From NCBI GenBank assembly GCA_951799445.1, contig OX637290.1, positions 31,552,987 to 31,616,986 of the forward strand: 64,000 nt of DNA. The letters are read 5' to 3'. The translations under genes and the position numbers were made by a program. Shown here piece by piece: positions 1 to 12,739 of this stretch (position 1 is the first letter of the stretch; each line of letters opens with the position of its first letter). The notes under the pieces are model-generated. The model ran no database searches and was not told the DNA's origin. It saw only the letters and a program-made list of their open reading frames with translations. Origin of the DNA: Pseudisothecium myosuroides. Lineage: Eukaryota; Streptophyta; Bryopsida; Hypnales; Lembophyllaceae.

Positions 1-305
1 TATAAAACGCCTAAATTTGGTAAAGAATATGTAACTATTCTCTCTTTACTTCCTTAAATTCTCCCAGTTCAAGAATACCATTTCGGAAATTTATAATCAA
101 AGAACATAAAATTTCGCTGTTACAGTGTATTTGTCATTCGTTTCAGCGACCAATTACTTTCCCAAAATCCCGGAATTCAATTTATCCGTATTTCAAATGC
201 GAAGGGTCATCTTAAGGAAGGCATGTGAATTCTTTCAATCGGGGTGCCTTTACACCAATGTCCCTCGTCAGCATTACTGTTGATAAAAAAAAGGAGATTT
301 CTTAC
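1..305 (-). other. ABCB intron following the NBD1/linker exon
   Basis: AT-rich stretch that begins, on the minus strand, with the donor gtaag directly after the linker exon. No coding exon recognised. It is read as part of the intron leading to the second half of the transporter. Confidence 0.7.
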
Positions 306-3300
306 CTCCTCTCTGAGATAATTTGAGCTGTTTCGACTTCATCCTGATTCGGTTCTGCTTCAGGCATCCTGCTTTGACCCGTGGCTTCTTGCGTTTTCAC
401 GAGCTGCCAGTATGCGCCAGACTCCCCTTTTGCCAGTAATTCAGCATGTGTACCTGTCTCCACCACCACACCTTGCTGGAGCACAGCAATCATGTCAGCA
501 TTTTTAATTGTGGACAGTCTGTGAGCAACAACAACTGTTGTTCTTCCGAGCATGAGCCGATCAAGTGCTTCTTGTACGATCTGCTCTGATCCAGAATCAA
601 GAGCACTTGTTGCTTCGTCAAGTAGTAGAATACTGGGATTCTTAAGCATGGCACGAGCAATAGCAACTCGTTGCTTTTGCCCGCCTGATAACTTCACACC
701 TCTTTCCCCCACCTGCCAAAAAGGAAACATAGTCAAAAAAACTGCCAATTTTGGTTAGTCAGAGATAGTCTTCTCCAAACAAAAGACACATGAATGCTGC
801 TAATTGCAAGTTATTATTGGTAATCACAAAACTTACATATTAAACCTACGTGTAAAGATGAATAAAAAATTGAGTTGAGCCAGATTGGTTCCTCTTAAAA
901 CGCTCGATTGCATACCTGAGTGTCATAACCGTTAGGAAGACTATTGATGAAGGAATGAGCATTTGCTGCTTTTGCAGCTTCTTGGATTTCTTGTAAAGTT
1001 GCACCGTCTTTGCCATACAAGATGTTCTCTAAGATACTGGTGGCAAAAAGGGCAGGTTCTTGGTTGACTAAACCGATCTGCTCACGGAGCCATTGCAGCT
1101 CAAGATTCCTGATATTAAATCCGTCAAGCAGCACCTCACCTGCATTACCGAGGCCCTCGGATGTTAAATTCCAAAGAATGTTGCAAGAGTATTTTATCTC
1201 AGTGACAAGACAAGGAGATCGAGTGGTACTAAAAGTGAAAATATTATAAAGTCAGCTCTTACAAAATAGCAATCTCTACCTGAAGAAGGATCGTAAAATC
1301 TTTCGATGAGAGCAATAATGGTACTCTTTCCTGACCCTGAGCCTCCAACCATAGATGCAGTTTTTCCAGCTGGGATGGTGAGACACAAGTTTTGAAAAAT
1401 CTGAATTCCGGGTCTAGATGGGTAGCAGAAGGCTACACTTTTAAACTGGATTTGGCCGCGCACTTGGCACAGGATTGATCCGTCCCTGTTTCGGCTCACA
1501 AGAGGGTTTTTTGCAATCATTGAAAGTATGTTATATCCTGCTGCTTTCCCTTTTCCAAATGTTGTTAAATTTGGCGCTGCCTGGCCCAAGGCACTGCGAA
1601 CAGTAATCGATAAAGTTATCAGCATCTGCTACCAGCATTTCCAGCAATGGCAGATTGATTATTAATTAAATTATCACGAACAATGGACAAACCATGAACA
1701 GTCACTTACATCCCACTGATGATAACATTCAGGATCGTTGTGAAAGCTTGGCCACCATTGGTTATTTTCTTGAAAACAAGTATGTGCGCATACCACAGTA
1801 GTAAAGCCCATGCTCCAAAGAGGAGACCATATGTGCAACCAACGCCCAATCCCTTAGCTAAACCTCCTTTCTTCCCAAGTTTCAGAGTACTTTCTAAGGC
1901 ATCTGAGTACTTTTTGATAGCCTTGTTCTCTCCCACGAATGAATACACTGTCCGAACTTGTGAAATCGCCTGTCAAAACACAAAGCCCAGGAGCCGATCA
2001 GAAAAGAGATTCAGGACAATACAGTACATTAACGTCTCCTCGAAAACATGATAACTTGTAATGAAAGCTTATCTCACTCTTAGCCGAATTAGATCTCGGA
2101 GCAACCGCAATGACGGACATTCGGAGTTCTGATGGCATTGTAACAAATATACCCCAGCAGGAAAACTCCAAACCACCAAGTAAAGAACAAACCTCTTCAG
2201 AAATTTCTCCAGCTTTTGAGTAGGCTTTCTGGCTTCGACTCGTTAATCCAATCATAACAACAGCGTAGGAGCCTCCAGCGAGTGCAATCAGAGGCACCAC
2301 AGCGAGAGTGACAAGAGTGAGTTGCCACACCGACGTGAAGCCCACCGCAAAGCCAGAAATAAACCTGGCCATGTAATGCACGTAGTTTCCTGCCTGGAAC
2401 CAGATAGATCCCGTCAGTCAACATCTATATTACAAAGGGGGGCTTCAACTATATCTATTGACTTAACGGCGACATTTACAGATAAGAGAATACTTGAGAC
2501 TTTCCCTCACAAATACAGAGAAAAACAGTGTCCGTCAATTTTCTGATGTACCTTCTCGCTAATTGCATCTTGCACCAGCAACGTGTCACTAGATATGCGA
2601 CTAACAATCTCCCCCGTGCTGGCATCAGTGTCGAAAAATCCCACATCTTGAGAAAGCATGGCCCTAAGGTATGCTACTCTCATTCGCGCGGATTGTCTTT
2701 CTCCAGTCTGCATCCAGCATGCGACCTCTGCAATGGAATGAATACAATCAGGAAAATAAATTCCAAGCTTTGTGTACCCCAAGGCTAAATAGTTTCATTT
2801 CCAGTGTGAATTCGTAGTTATCAAAGAACCTGAGCGGAACGACCGTGACACTTTGCCTCAAGTAGCCCATATTGTCGGACCTTGGAGTTGAGATCCTTCA
2901 GTAGAAGTTGTTCTTGTTAAACGAGCTTGTTTTAAAACATAGATGAGTGCTTTCAAGATCCAATCCCTAGAAAGTTCCAAAGCCAGTAAATAGAGAACCA
3001 CCTGATAGTAACCAACTTACCAAGCCATGCAGAAACGAAGACCACAATTGCCAAGTACAGGAAATAGAGAGCGTTCTGCAATGCCATTACATCTTGGTGA
3101 GGAACACGTGTCCATAATTCTCTCAGAATCTTACAACGTGCTCACCAACACAAGAATAGGGAAACAAGTCATCGGCACACTGCAAAGAGAGCCCTTCTAA
3201 GGTAAACTTCAATTCACTTTAAGTGTCATCCAATATCCATCCAGCGTTCTGGACCCCATAGGTTTCAAAGTTTATTCAACAGGAATTCACATGCATGCAA

Positions 3301-3742
3301 TTGAAAAGTCAATTTATTCCTATAAATTAAAGCTTAGAGGTCGGAACAAGATATGAACCTTTGAGACTTCATCACTCATAGTCTCGGGATCGTTGTAGTA
3401 CGTTCCAAAAGCATCAATGAGTTTGCCAAAGAATATGAAGAAAACAGGGATGGCAACACCATGCATGCAAGCACCAGCGGTCCCAAGAAAAATGAGCAAC
3501 ACGTCGTAAGTATCTGCGAAGGAGTAGAGCTTGTAATACGCGACACTCGGAGGTTCTTCTTTTTTCTTTGGCACCTCCACATTCTTCATAGGTCTTGGAG
3601 GTTTTATCTGCTGGAGCTCGACAGACTGAAAATTTGGACGAGCCGAAGGAAAATCTGTCAAATAAAGACCCTCATTGTTCTCAATTTTTATTTTCCTGGA
3701 AATTCCCTCTTCATACAAACCATCCTCCTCCCTCCTGAACAT
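306..3742 (-). CDS. ABCB: ABCB (P-glycoprotein/MDR-type) transporter, N-terminal half, cut by window edge
   Basis: First half (TMD1-NBD1-linker) of a full-size ABC subfamily B exporter, an ATP-driven plasma-membrane pump; the closest resemblance I recognise is to the plant ABCB1/ABCB19 auxin-transporter group. Exons, right to left: 3359-3742, 3021-3075, 2552-2727, 2193-2393, 1710-1969, 1280-1593, 916-1139, 306-712; all introns are GT-AG and phases agree. With Met at 3742: TM1 in the [18 protein letters not shown] stretch, intracellular loop with FFDTD and AISEK, then [17 protein letters not shown]-loop Tyr about 416, Walker [10 protein letters not shown] about 442-450, Q-loop about 490, LSGGQ about 546-550, Walker B ILLLDE about 566-571, H-loop His about 602. 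All NBD motifs are intact. The last exon ends at a strong donor (gag/gtaag), so TMD2-NBD2 lie left of the window. Start choice: an acceptor cag sits one base before ATG 3742; Met 3589 is an alternative giving a typical shorter N terminus. Confidence 0.92.
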
Positions 3743-5300
3743 ACTGAAAGTTATACAGCTAAGTTCAGCTTCGAGGAATAGGGTGCACCACTGGCAACAG
3801 CCCGGGCACGAGTTCTGCTTCTCGATTTTCCTGACGCACTTCAGCCAAATCGTGGCCCCTGCAGCCCTAGCATTGCTGTGGCATCTTCTCTCCGCTGTAG
3901 GTGATTTGACATTCAATCTCCACATTTTCAGTGAAAATAGTATCGAGATGCACGTTGCTTCTCGTGCTAAGAACATGTCAATGTCATTTTGGACTAGCTG
4001 GTCTAATGTAGAAATCTAGTAAAAATCAAATCCCTAATGAGAAATCTCACAATGTTCAATAATATCGGGGTGACGAAAAGATTGTTAGCTGAGGTCAACA
4101 GATACAACTAGACAGAGACGCTGCATTTAGACAAGATCATCAGGGCGTATTACTGTTATTCATCGAGAAGGACCTTAGGGAAATTAAGACCTACAGCAAA
4201 AAATAGAATCCCCATAAAGATACCACCGGATTGAGCACCAAAAATAGTGATTTCATATCCAGACGTGATTTAAAACGGACCCCTAATCAATGCAGGAATA
4301 GTAATTAATTAACCGAAAACGGGGATTTAGTAATAAGCCGGTTAACAAATTTGTGGCATTTCATTTCGCAGCGTAAATTGATTTCTTAAAATGTGTGAAA
4401 GCTTGCTTTTCTAATCTCTTCTGCATTTAGCGCAAGGAGGAAGTGCTCTTACGGCGGTCAGCATCTACTTCAAAACTGTAGATTCATCTTGGACAAGCTC
4501 AAAACTAGTTCAATTCCATATCAAGAAAAGATACGGAGAACAAAACACGGAGGACGATTTCGGAAGCTGCAGCTCACTCCAGCTAGTGACCACAGCTTAC
4601 GGTTCGAAACTGTGGTGGACGAAAAGTAGAGCCGACGTAATGGTAAAACGGCACTGACACTAGGCACGCTGCAGCTAAAATGTAACAATGTTTCGGAATT
4701 CTAAGCGTCGACAATCTAACATTCCATGGCCAGCTAGTGCATGAAGCAATTCATCAGAAGAAGTCCCCGAGAGATAGTGTTATGATCTAAGCCAGCTCCG
4801 CAGGCCATACCTTTCAACGTGTCTGCGTGCTCTAAAAGCAACGTAGCTTCCGTCACCTTCAAAGAGTGAAAGAATCACATGATATAGCCAGTACTCGAAA
4901 TCAGCAAGCCAAAAGTCAGTGACGGTTTAGCACTGCTGAAGCAAGAGATAGCCGGATCAAGGCATGCAATAGCCAATGTGCATCCCCGAACTTAATACAT
5001 TGTCACGAAAATCGGTCGAGTATTGCGTATTCTAGTTTCCTGAGCTGCGTTAAAAGCACAGTATCTCGTTTTGCGTCTCTCTGTTCTTTTGTCAGCATCC
5101 TGAAGTCTCGAGCTTCAACCTCTCAGATATAATCTTAACCCTTTCAAATCGAAGCTGAGCTTGAAACGGCGCCCTTCATATAACTTAGACCACGAATAAG
5201 GACAACTACGTAGCTAAACAGTTCACTCGCTGCACTTTACACTCCATTTGAAAACGACACCAAACGAAAACAAGAAACACGGGAACTCACCGTGTACACG
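3743..5300 (-). other. Probable 5'-UTR intron of the ABCB gene
   Basis: A strong donor (cacg/gtgagt) on the minus strand at 5290 and an acceptor (actttcag) at 3744, one base before the first Met, could frame a 1.5-kb leader intron. Inside there is no convincing coding sequence; the frame between 3743 and 3976 is open but resembles nothing known. The transcription start would then lie between about 5300 and 5500. This is inferred from splice signals only. Confidence 0.4.
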
Positions 5301-5639
5301 CAGCACAACACTTCTCCGTCGAGAACATCACACGCTCCTTCGTTACTGCACCTTGTCTCCAATACTCTCGCATTCTCAACCCGAAACCAGCCGCAAAGAG
5401 GTGCCAAAAAACGGCCTCAAAGCGTCCTTCCCCCGTCTCATTTCCAGCGGCGTCGCCTAGCTTTGTAAGCGCCTTGCATGACCTAGCATGAAAAGAAAAT
5501 TAGGGAAGAGAGAGGAACACACGCAATGCCGGTGCCGATGACGCTGCGCAGATCAACAACTGCAATAGAGCTCACGTGAGGCCAAGCAGAAAGGGTGACA
5601 GTCGCCAGAGCAGGCACCAGCCAGAGCTTGATCAGAGTG

Positions 5640-5900
5640 AAGAGAGAGAGACGACGAGAACTGGACGGAGTGGACGGACGATGACGTTCGTCGTTCGTCG
5701 TTCCTCGTTCGTCGCGGTGGGACTGTACAACGGGTGAGAGCCGGTGGAGCCTCATAAAGAGTGGTGAGAACGGTGACGGCGATTGCCGATGAGCAGTCAT
5801 CACCTGGCCGGGTTGGCCTGGGCCGGGCGGTGACTGGGCCGGGTGACCGGGGGAAGGGGAGGGGGGGCAGGGGGGCAGTCATCAGTCAGTCAGTCCGTCC
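5640..5900. promoter_or_regulatory. GC-rich upstream region of ABCB with G-quadruplex motif
   Basis: An island of high GC in AT-rich DNA. At 5849-5875 the plus strand has four runs of 5, 4, 7 and 6 G separated by 1-2 bases, a textbook G-quadruplex pattern, with further GGG runs from 5825. A cgttcgt-type microrepeat lies at about 5680-5716. It sits upstream of the minus-strand ABCB gene, so the G strand is the template strand. A role in its promoter is inferred from position. Confidence 0.45.
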
Positions 5901-6094
5901 GTCAGTTCCTCCTTGTCTTCAGTTGGGCCTTGAATGCCCGCGGCCACTTGTATTTGCACCCCCTTTAATTGCTGCCCCACTTCTCATCAATTGCATTATG
6001 CGTGTTTGTCAACCACATTGCACTCTCGTGTCGGAGTTGAAATTCTGGCCCTCATGGAGCAGTTTGTTGTTGAAAGGTACCTTTTACTTCAGGT

Positions 6095-7010
6095 AAGGTA
6101 GATGGGTAGAACCACCCATACCCAATCACTGAAGCCATTTCAAGACAGGTATGAGGAGCAGTGGGAGAGGTAGTGGAAATTTTTCTCATCTAGGGGACAT
6201 AACCCATTCCTGACCACTTCAGGAACTACAGGTAGGTGGAGGGCGGTTTCTTCGGAGGGAAAACTTTCCCATGTGCAGAAATAGAGTTTGGATAGTTTTC
6301 ATAATTTTCAGATTTTTTTGTCTAAAAAAAATTACTATGAATTAATCACTTGGAGATTGTGTCCATCCCACATTGGTGATATAGGTCTTGTTATTTCCAA
6401 CCAAGGACTGATTGCAAAATCAACTAAGGGTTGGTTGCAATATTGAGAGTCTTTGAACCAATCATAATGTGCTACAACTGCCTTGAGAACCGTGCCATAA
6501 TTTATCACTGGTCTTGTCTTCCTTCACGGAAAGAGAGAAGTCTATTGTTCTAGAATGGGGTGCTGATCTGGAATGGGGTATCTCCCTTAAGGTAAAAGCA
6601 CCAGTATTCAATCATTTAAGGTATTTGGAAGCTGATTGTGCGCAATAAGAGGTGGTGGAAATTTTTTCCATGTAGGAAGATAGGACATATGGGATTGCAA
6701 AATTTTCAAAATTTTATTCCCAAAATTGAATTTACCAAAATTCCCAAAATTGAATTCCCAAAATTGAATTTTAATAGCCAATGTATAGAGTTCTAATTCC
6801 GATCATTTAAGAACTACTTTCCCGCTTACTATTTATTACTTTCTTGCACACTACTTTGGGACACGTGTCATAACCTTATTAGTTCTAACCTTAAAAAGGA
6901 CCAAAAAACACACATTCGAGCCTTGGTTGGAAATCAGCACCCCTACAGGTTGAATACTAGGCTTGGTATACTAGGCTTGGTTGACTACTGGTGCTTCTAC
7001 TTAAGGTAGA
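6095..7010. repeat. Degenerate dispersed repeats with AAGGTAG ends
   Basis: Holds diverged copies of two repeats that recur in the window. One, with a block near 'caaccaatcataatg', recurs near 21.4, 25.4, 43.0 and 44.7 kb. The other, with 'gggacacgtgtcat'-like core, recurs near 7.6, 11.9 and 26.0 kb. Ends near 6093 and 7003 carry TAAGGTAG. No gene seen. Confidence 0.55.
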
Positions 7011-9207
7011 CAAGCCTATAACCACCCTAATTTGCAATCTGAATATGTTGGGGCCAATTCCAAGACGGGCATATATTTTTTAGAGCTGTGCACTTGTTTT
7101 ATGAATCAAACCCAAGTGGAATTATAATTTTCCAATTAAAATTGTAATTTTTGTGAATTTTTGAAGTAGACTAACCTGAAATTATAAAATCGCCTATATA
7201 GTGGAGTCATAAGCGTCCTATTAACAACTTATAACCACCCTTTTATTTATGGAGTATCTATTAGCATTTAAGTATTGACCAATGAGAAATTGACACGTTA
7301 TCCCTTGTGGCATTAATTATCTAATTTTGTCAGAAAAGTGAATGGATTTGGATGGGTTTGGTGGTGGAATGGGGTCAAAACTAGCCTGGCAAAAATATGA
7401 AGCTGATGATTTTAGGCTGGTTTACATTAGAGGGATAAGAAATATTGGGATTGTGAATTTTTCATTATTTTATTGCTAAAATTGAAATTACTATAAATTT
7501 TGGAAGTCAAGAAGTGTTCTAAACCCATAGCCAATGTCTAGAGTCTTCCACTTCAATTTGCTTATAGTTGAACTACTTTCTTGTGCACTTTGGGACATGT
7601 GTCGTGACTTTTTTCATCCCAATCTTGAAAAGGAGAAAAACACACATTCCAACCTTGAGCGCCTTGTCTAGCTAAAAATAGTGCACCCTACAGGTTGGAC
7701 ATCGCTTCCTAGTTTGGAATGGATGGTCCTTCCTTGGATGAGCCCATTGCAAGCAAAATGGCTACCTTGCCTTCATGGAATGGTTGGAAATTTTTTTATT
7801 TAAATAGTTTTAGTTTTAGTTTACATATAGACAAATGAAGAAGAAGGTGGTAGGAATCTAAATTATGTTTTTTTAACAAAGTATGAATTTCTTATGAATT
7901 TTTGAAGTATATTGTCCTTATAGCCTAAACAAATCACTTGAACATCCACCTAAAAAAATCAAAATCAAATAAATATGTTATTCACCTACGGTGGTCACAA
8001 TATTTTGGTAAAACAAACACAATATCAAGGCCCCAAAATAGTCACTTATTGTGATGATTTTACACACATATTAAGATAGAAGCTCCTATTGTAGTCAGTA
8101 AGTTAACTCATGTTTTCTATTGATCACAACTCAAAATTGTAATAGTAGGTAGGCACGAGTCATTTCATTTGGCCCAAAAGGATGACTCTTTTTTATTGAA
8201 TGCATGATTGTGATGGACCCATTCATTCATTCATGATCATTTGGAATGGATAAAATGTCTAAAATAAGCCTTGCTCTTTTATAATTGTTGAAATTAGCAA
8301 GATTTGTCCTAATCTTTGGATTTTTTTTAAATGACTCATCTTATTTTTTAATTGATTAAAATCTTTTATGAGCGAGTAATGTGGACACATGAAGTTATCA
8401 TGGTTTTATCTACAAAAGAGTCTACTTGCACTAAATTTGATTTTTTTTATGTCACAAGAAATATAAATGTGAAACAAATATTATTTCTATCAACAAGATT
8501 TTCTACTAGGAATAGACTCTGAACTAGGGGAGGCATTTTCTTCAAATGACACATGAAATTAAATGACATTCATCGACATCAAGGGAATAAAGTATAATAT
8601 TCTATATTCCATATAAATTGATTTTATTCTAGGTATATTCAATATATATACTAACATTTATTTTTCAATATTGTACTAATTCTATGAATATTAGATGTTT
8701 TTTGACATTATAAATTTTATTTTCTTATTTTTTCTAAATTTTTAATAATATGTATAGAAGTAGACTCTATGCATGTTATGCAAGGTTATGAACTTCTACA
8801 CTTGAATCAAGAATGTATATAAGCTACTACTTGCACGATTTTAACATGAAGTTGGGCGTAATCAACTTCTCGATCTATTGCCTCTAATGTGTATGTGACT
8901 ATACAAATGCAATATAAACAAGTACATGAGGAGACTAGAATATAAACTAATGATGATTGTTGATTTTGAGTATGACATTAAAACACATATTTTATTCAAT
9001 CATACCAAATATTAATTAAAAAATATATGTTTAATATTTTAATATATGCTGGTTGGTTTTCATAGACAATCCAATCATATAAATTGTGAGTCCCAATTCT
9101 TTAAAACAATCAATTTTTACAACATGGTAGAAATCTTGAATATTGCATATATTGATAGGTTCTTTGGTTTGGTCAAGATACTCAAGTATTAGGGATCAAA
9201 ATTTGTT
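7011..9207. other. AT-rich intergenic DNA, no gene recognised
   Basis: Contains one degenerate copy (about 7380-7745) of the repeat also seen at 6.6-6.95 and 11.68-12.08 kb. The rest is AT-rich sequence without coding signal, RNA gene or clear element ends. Confidence 0.5.
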
Positions 9208-9211
9208 TTAA

Positions 9212-10096
9212 CCCCGAAAGGCCCAAGGCCTTTTTTCTGCCAAAAAACACTCAAAACTGCCATTTCTAAAGCAAGGAGTAAAAAAATTTGAAAAAAAATT
9301 TTTTTGCACATCTAACTGTAGAATCTTATACCAAACTAGTATGAGAATGTGTGGAAAAAATTTCAAAATTTTTGACCGCTTAGATTGCAAGATATCTGCA
9401 TTTAAAGTGAAAAAAACAAGTTTTTCAGCACATTGCGGGACTATATTTTTTGACTTCAAACATTTTTAACTTAAAATTTTTGCACTGCAGAGTTTTGAGT
9501 TTAAATCTTTATAGTGGAGAATTGAGTTGAGAGTCAAGGGAAAAAAATTCAAAGAAATTTAATTATCATTCTTAAAAAAATTGTTAAGTTAGAAGTAGGT
9601 ACAAGATAGAAGGAAAATCTAAAATATTCATATATTTTAGATGGAATTAAAATGCACTAATCCCAATGGTGAGATTGTTTTAGCAAGTAAACTAAACCAT
9701 GCAAAAAAAATTTGAAAAATTGCATTCAAAAATGAATCCTACAGCCCGAAAAACAAGAATGTCCATAACTTTTTCATAACAAATCCAAATGAAATGAATC
9801 AAAGCTTTCCAGATAGAAAAAAAATATAATATATGAGAAAAAAATATTTAAAAAGAAAAATTCAATTTTTGCATATTTGTTTTTGCTGCCCGGGCTGTCC
9901 CTCGTCCCTTGTTTTGAGCTTATTTTGTCATAATAGTTGTTCCCGGGCACCGATTGTGAAAAAAAAAATATTCCCACAAAGCTTATTAGTTTTTCTATCT
10001 TCAAAAAAGTTTCAAAAAATCACAATAAAAAATCAGCCCGTAAATACCTGCCCAAAATCCCATTTGTCCCCCGAAGGGACAATGGGCCTTTAGGGG
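9212..10096 (+). mobile_element. TTAA-flanked MITE, family A copy 1 (piggyBac-like)
   Basis: 885-bp element flanked by TTAA at 9208-9211 and 10097-10100. Left end CCCCGAAAGGCCC, right end GGGCCTTTAGGGG, an inverted pair. The interior is non-coding and recurs in other family A copies (for example the 'actgccatttct' block near the left end and 'cccaaaatcccat' near the right). Precise TTAA duplication plus CCCC/GGGG ends is the piggyBac signature; no transposase is present. Confidence 0.85.
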
Positions 10097-10100
10097 TTAA

Positions 10101-10754
10101 AATGTAGTCCAAATAATATATATAAGCGATATTATTGTCACTAAAACTTTGAAGGAATATACTACTACTCAAGGTAGTTCAAGCAGTACATTGAGAGTTT
10201 GAACAATGAATGGACATCCAAACACTAATTGAATGATATGGTATTTGGATGGATGCAATGTAAATAATGTGAACATTTGGATGAAATTTAGATGAAAATT
10301 GGACAACACCTACAATATTTGAGATAGTATGAGAATAACAGAGACTACATTGTATTGAGTTTATCTAAAATATTGAGAAAGACAATATTAGTGTGCCTTG
10401 CAACTTAGCTTAACTCCAAATATAATATAAATAAATATTGAATAGTATTGACAATAGGTAAATATTACTCCAAAATTAACAAGTTATGATATATATTGTT
10501 TTTATTATCTACCATCCCTCATGCTTGAATGACTTTGGCCTTGGTACACCCATTGAGATGGTCATGAGTTCAAACATGTGCATTGGCAAGGTGCATATCG
10601 CTATAGTCTATCTAATTATGGTGGGGTCAAATGACCTCATTTTTAGATGGGGGCTTAAGAATTTCTCAGGGGAAGAAACATTTCATTTTTTTTATAAGAT
10701 CTACTTCCTAATGGAGGTATCAAGGATGGAATTTTCCATCTAGGTCTATGAGGC
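10101..10754. other. AT-rich spacer, nothing recognised
   Basis: No element ends and no similarity to the other repeats noticed. A short open frame at 10486-10743 has no recognisable protein features and is not called. Confidence 0.4.
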
Positions 10755-10758
10755 TTAA

Positions 10759-11655
10759 CTCTTGATTTCACAAGGCCTTTTTTTTGTCATAAAACACTCA
10801 GAACTGCCAATTCTACCATGTTCACCCCAAAAAATAGAAAAAAAATATTAAAAAAAAATCTAACCACATGATTGTGTACTTCACTTGCTTTCAATTGTGT
10901 GGCAAATTTTTTATGAATTTTGATTATAAAAATTGGAAGATATTAGCATTCAGAGTTGGAAAAAAAACTAAACAATGGCCTGTAATTTCAGATGACTTTG
11001 ATTGCCATTTGTAGAAATTTTTTGCACTATAGACTTTGAATTTTTTTTTTAATTTTTAAAGAATTGAGTTGAAAGTTTAGAAAAAAAAAATTCAATAAAA
11101 AACACATGATTATCATTCTTTATAAAATTGTTGAGTAAAAGTAGGTCAAAGATTGAAAAAAAAACTAAATTGTTAATAGCTCTAAGATGGAATTAAAATA
11201 TAACAATCCCAATGGTGATATTGTTCTAGCAAGCAAAATTGACCCTCTCAAATAATTTTTTTGAAAAATTGTGAGAATTGCATTCAAAAATAAAGCCTAT
11301 GTTATTTTTTCAAAAAAATGCTTAGATTGCCCGGAAAACAAGATTTCCTTAACTTTCTCATTACTAGTCCAAATAGAATGAATTAAAGCTACACATGTAG
11401 AAAAACTATAATATTTTAGGAAAATTTTAAATTTTATTTTGACTTCCTGCAAAATTTTTGTATTGCACGCCAAGTTCAATTATAGGCTTTTTGTAGTATA
11501 ACTTTTGCTCACAGGCACCAATTGAAATAAAAATTATATTCCCATGAAGCTATCAATTTTTTCTATCTTATGAGAAAGTTTCACCAAAAACTGAGGTCAT
11601 AGAAACCTTCCCAAAATCCATCTTGTCCCCTGAGGGGACACTAGGGCTTTATGAG
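10759..11655 (+). mobile_element. TTAA-flanked MITE, family A copy 2 (diverged)
   Basis: 897-bp copy flanked by TTAA at 10755-10758 and 11656-11659. Ends have decayed to CTCTTGATT and TTTATGAG. The interior follows family A in order, including the 'aaaacactcagaactgcc' block at the left and 'cccaaaatccatcttgtccc' at the right, so this is an older insertion. Confidence 0.78.
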
Positions 11656-11676
11656 TTAAATAGTGAATCCACTCTA

Positions 11677-12076
11677 AGGTAGAGCCACCAAAAAACGACC
11701 AAATAAGGAATTCCGACATGATCTAGAGTTGTCAAGGCAAAACAAATATTTTTTAAGAGGTACATCAATAGAAATGACACAGATTGCAAAAAAATTAGTA
11801 ATTTTATCGCTTGAATTGAAATTACTTGAATTTTGGGAAGCAAAAAGTACTCCGGACCTATTGCCAATGTCTAGACTCTTCCAATTCCGATCATTCAAGA
11901 AAAAATTTCCTAATCATTATTTCCTACTTCCTTCCTCACAATTTGGGACATGTGTCATGTATTTATTAGTTCCCACTTAAAAAGGAAAAAAATAACATTC
12001 TAAACTTAATTAGAAATACGTGCACCTATAGGTCGGGAATGGGTCACTGGTCGGGAATGGGTGGCTCTACCTTACC
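11677..12076. mobile_element. MITE with TAAGGTAGAGCCACC inverted ends
   Basis: About 400 bp; left end taaggtagagccacc and right end ggtggctctacctta form an inverted pair. The interior ('ccaatgtctagactcttcc', 'gggacatgtgtcatg') recurs near 6.8, 7.55 and, reversed, 25.9-26.15 kb. No open frame of interest. Confidence 0.65.
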
Positions 12077-12414
12077 TCCTAACAAAAGCATCAAGGATAG
12101 AATTTGCCATCTAAGTCCAAAAAGCTTAGATAATCAGCCCATTCCCAATAGACACTTCATTCATGCCAATCCTTTCTAATTCAAGTTAGCCATCTTCTAT
12201 TTACACTTTGAAAATGATTACATTTTAACCCATATGATTATGACGGCCAGGGTTGGTTTGGGGTACACTTGGAATCAACAACTTCCAAAATCCCTCCACA
12301 ATTTATTCATATGTTTAAAACATATATATGAAAAGAATTCCAAATCCTCTTCCAATTATCAACAATAACCTATGCAAACTAACTAAGCCAATTTCAATTC
12401 ATAGGCCCCATGAT

Positions 12415-12735
12415 GAAATCTACAACACACGTACACTACAAGATTGTACAGTTGAGATTTCTATAACTTAGTGGCATTTACATCTACAATAGAACCTCTC
12501 TAAGCTGATCATTCCCAGACCGGTCTGACAGATTGGTTAATAGAGGTTTATTGACTTCTGGAGGGTCATTTTTAGTCACAGCCTTTGTTATGTGGCCTAG
12601 TCTGGGACCGGTCTGACATGATTGATTTACGGAGGTTTATCTGCTTACAGAGGTTCAACTTAGAGAAGTTCTACTGTATAACACTTCAAAAGCAATGATG
12701 TTTTTGAACCCGAAAAGGCCTTGGTCTTTCAGGGG
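12415..12735 (-). mobile_element. Family B fragment interrupted by a pogo-like MITE
   Basis: Right-hand part of a family B element, matching 27460-27584 in order ('ctacaacacacgtacac', 'agcaatgatgttttt'), ending CAGGGG before a TTCA that replaces the usual TTAA. The unit 12487-12676 is inserted in it. Confidence 0.7.
12487..12676. mobile_element. Emigrant/pogo-like MITE, copy 1
   Basis: 190 bp flanked by TA (12485-12486 and 12677-12678). Left end CAATAGAACCTCTCTAAGC and right end inverted as CAGTAGAACTTCTCTAAG. These resemble the known plant Emigrant/pogo-type terminus with AACCTCT near the end. The homologous family B sequence at 27510-27545 lacks the insert and has a single TA there. Confidence 0.82.
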
Positions 12736-12739
12736 TTCA

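Noticed and set aside
5483..6096. Three overlapping open frames of 106-111 codons upstream of ABCB
   Set aside because: They overlap on both strands in a GC-rich promoter-like region; composition is Ser/Pro/Arg-rich and low-complexity, without domain or splice support.
9212..10096. Family A element considered as a solo LTR
   Set aside because: No TG...CA ends; the flanks are 4-bp TTAA and the termini are inverted, which fits a DNA transposon.
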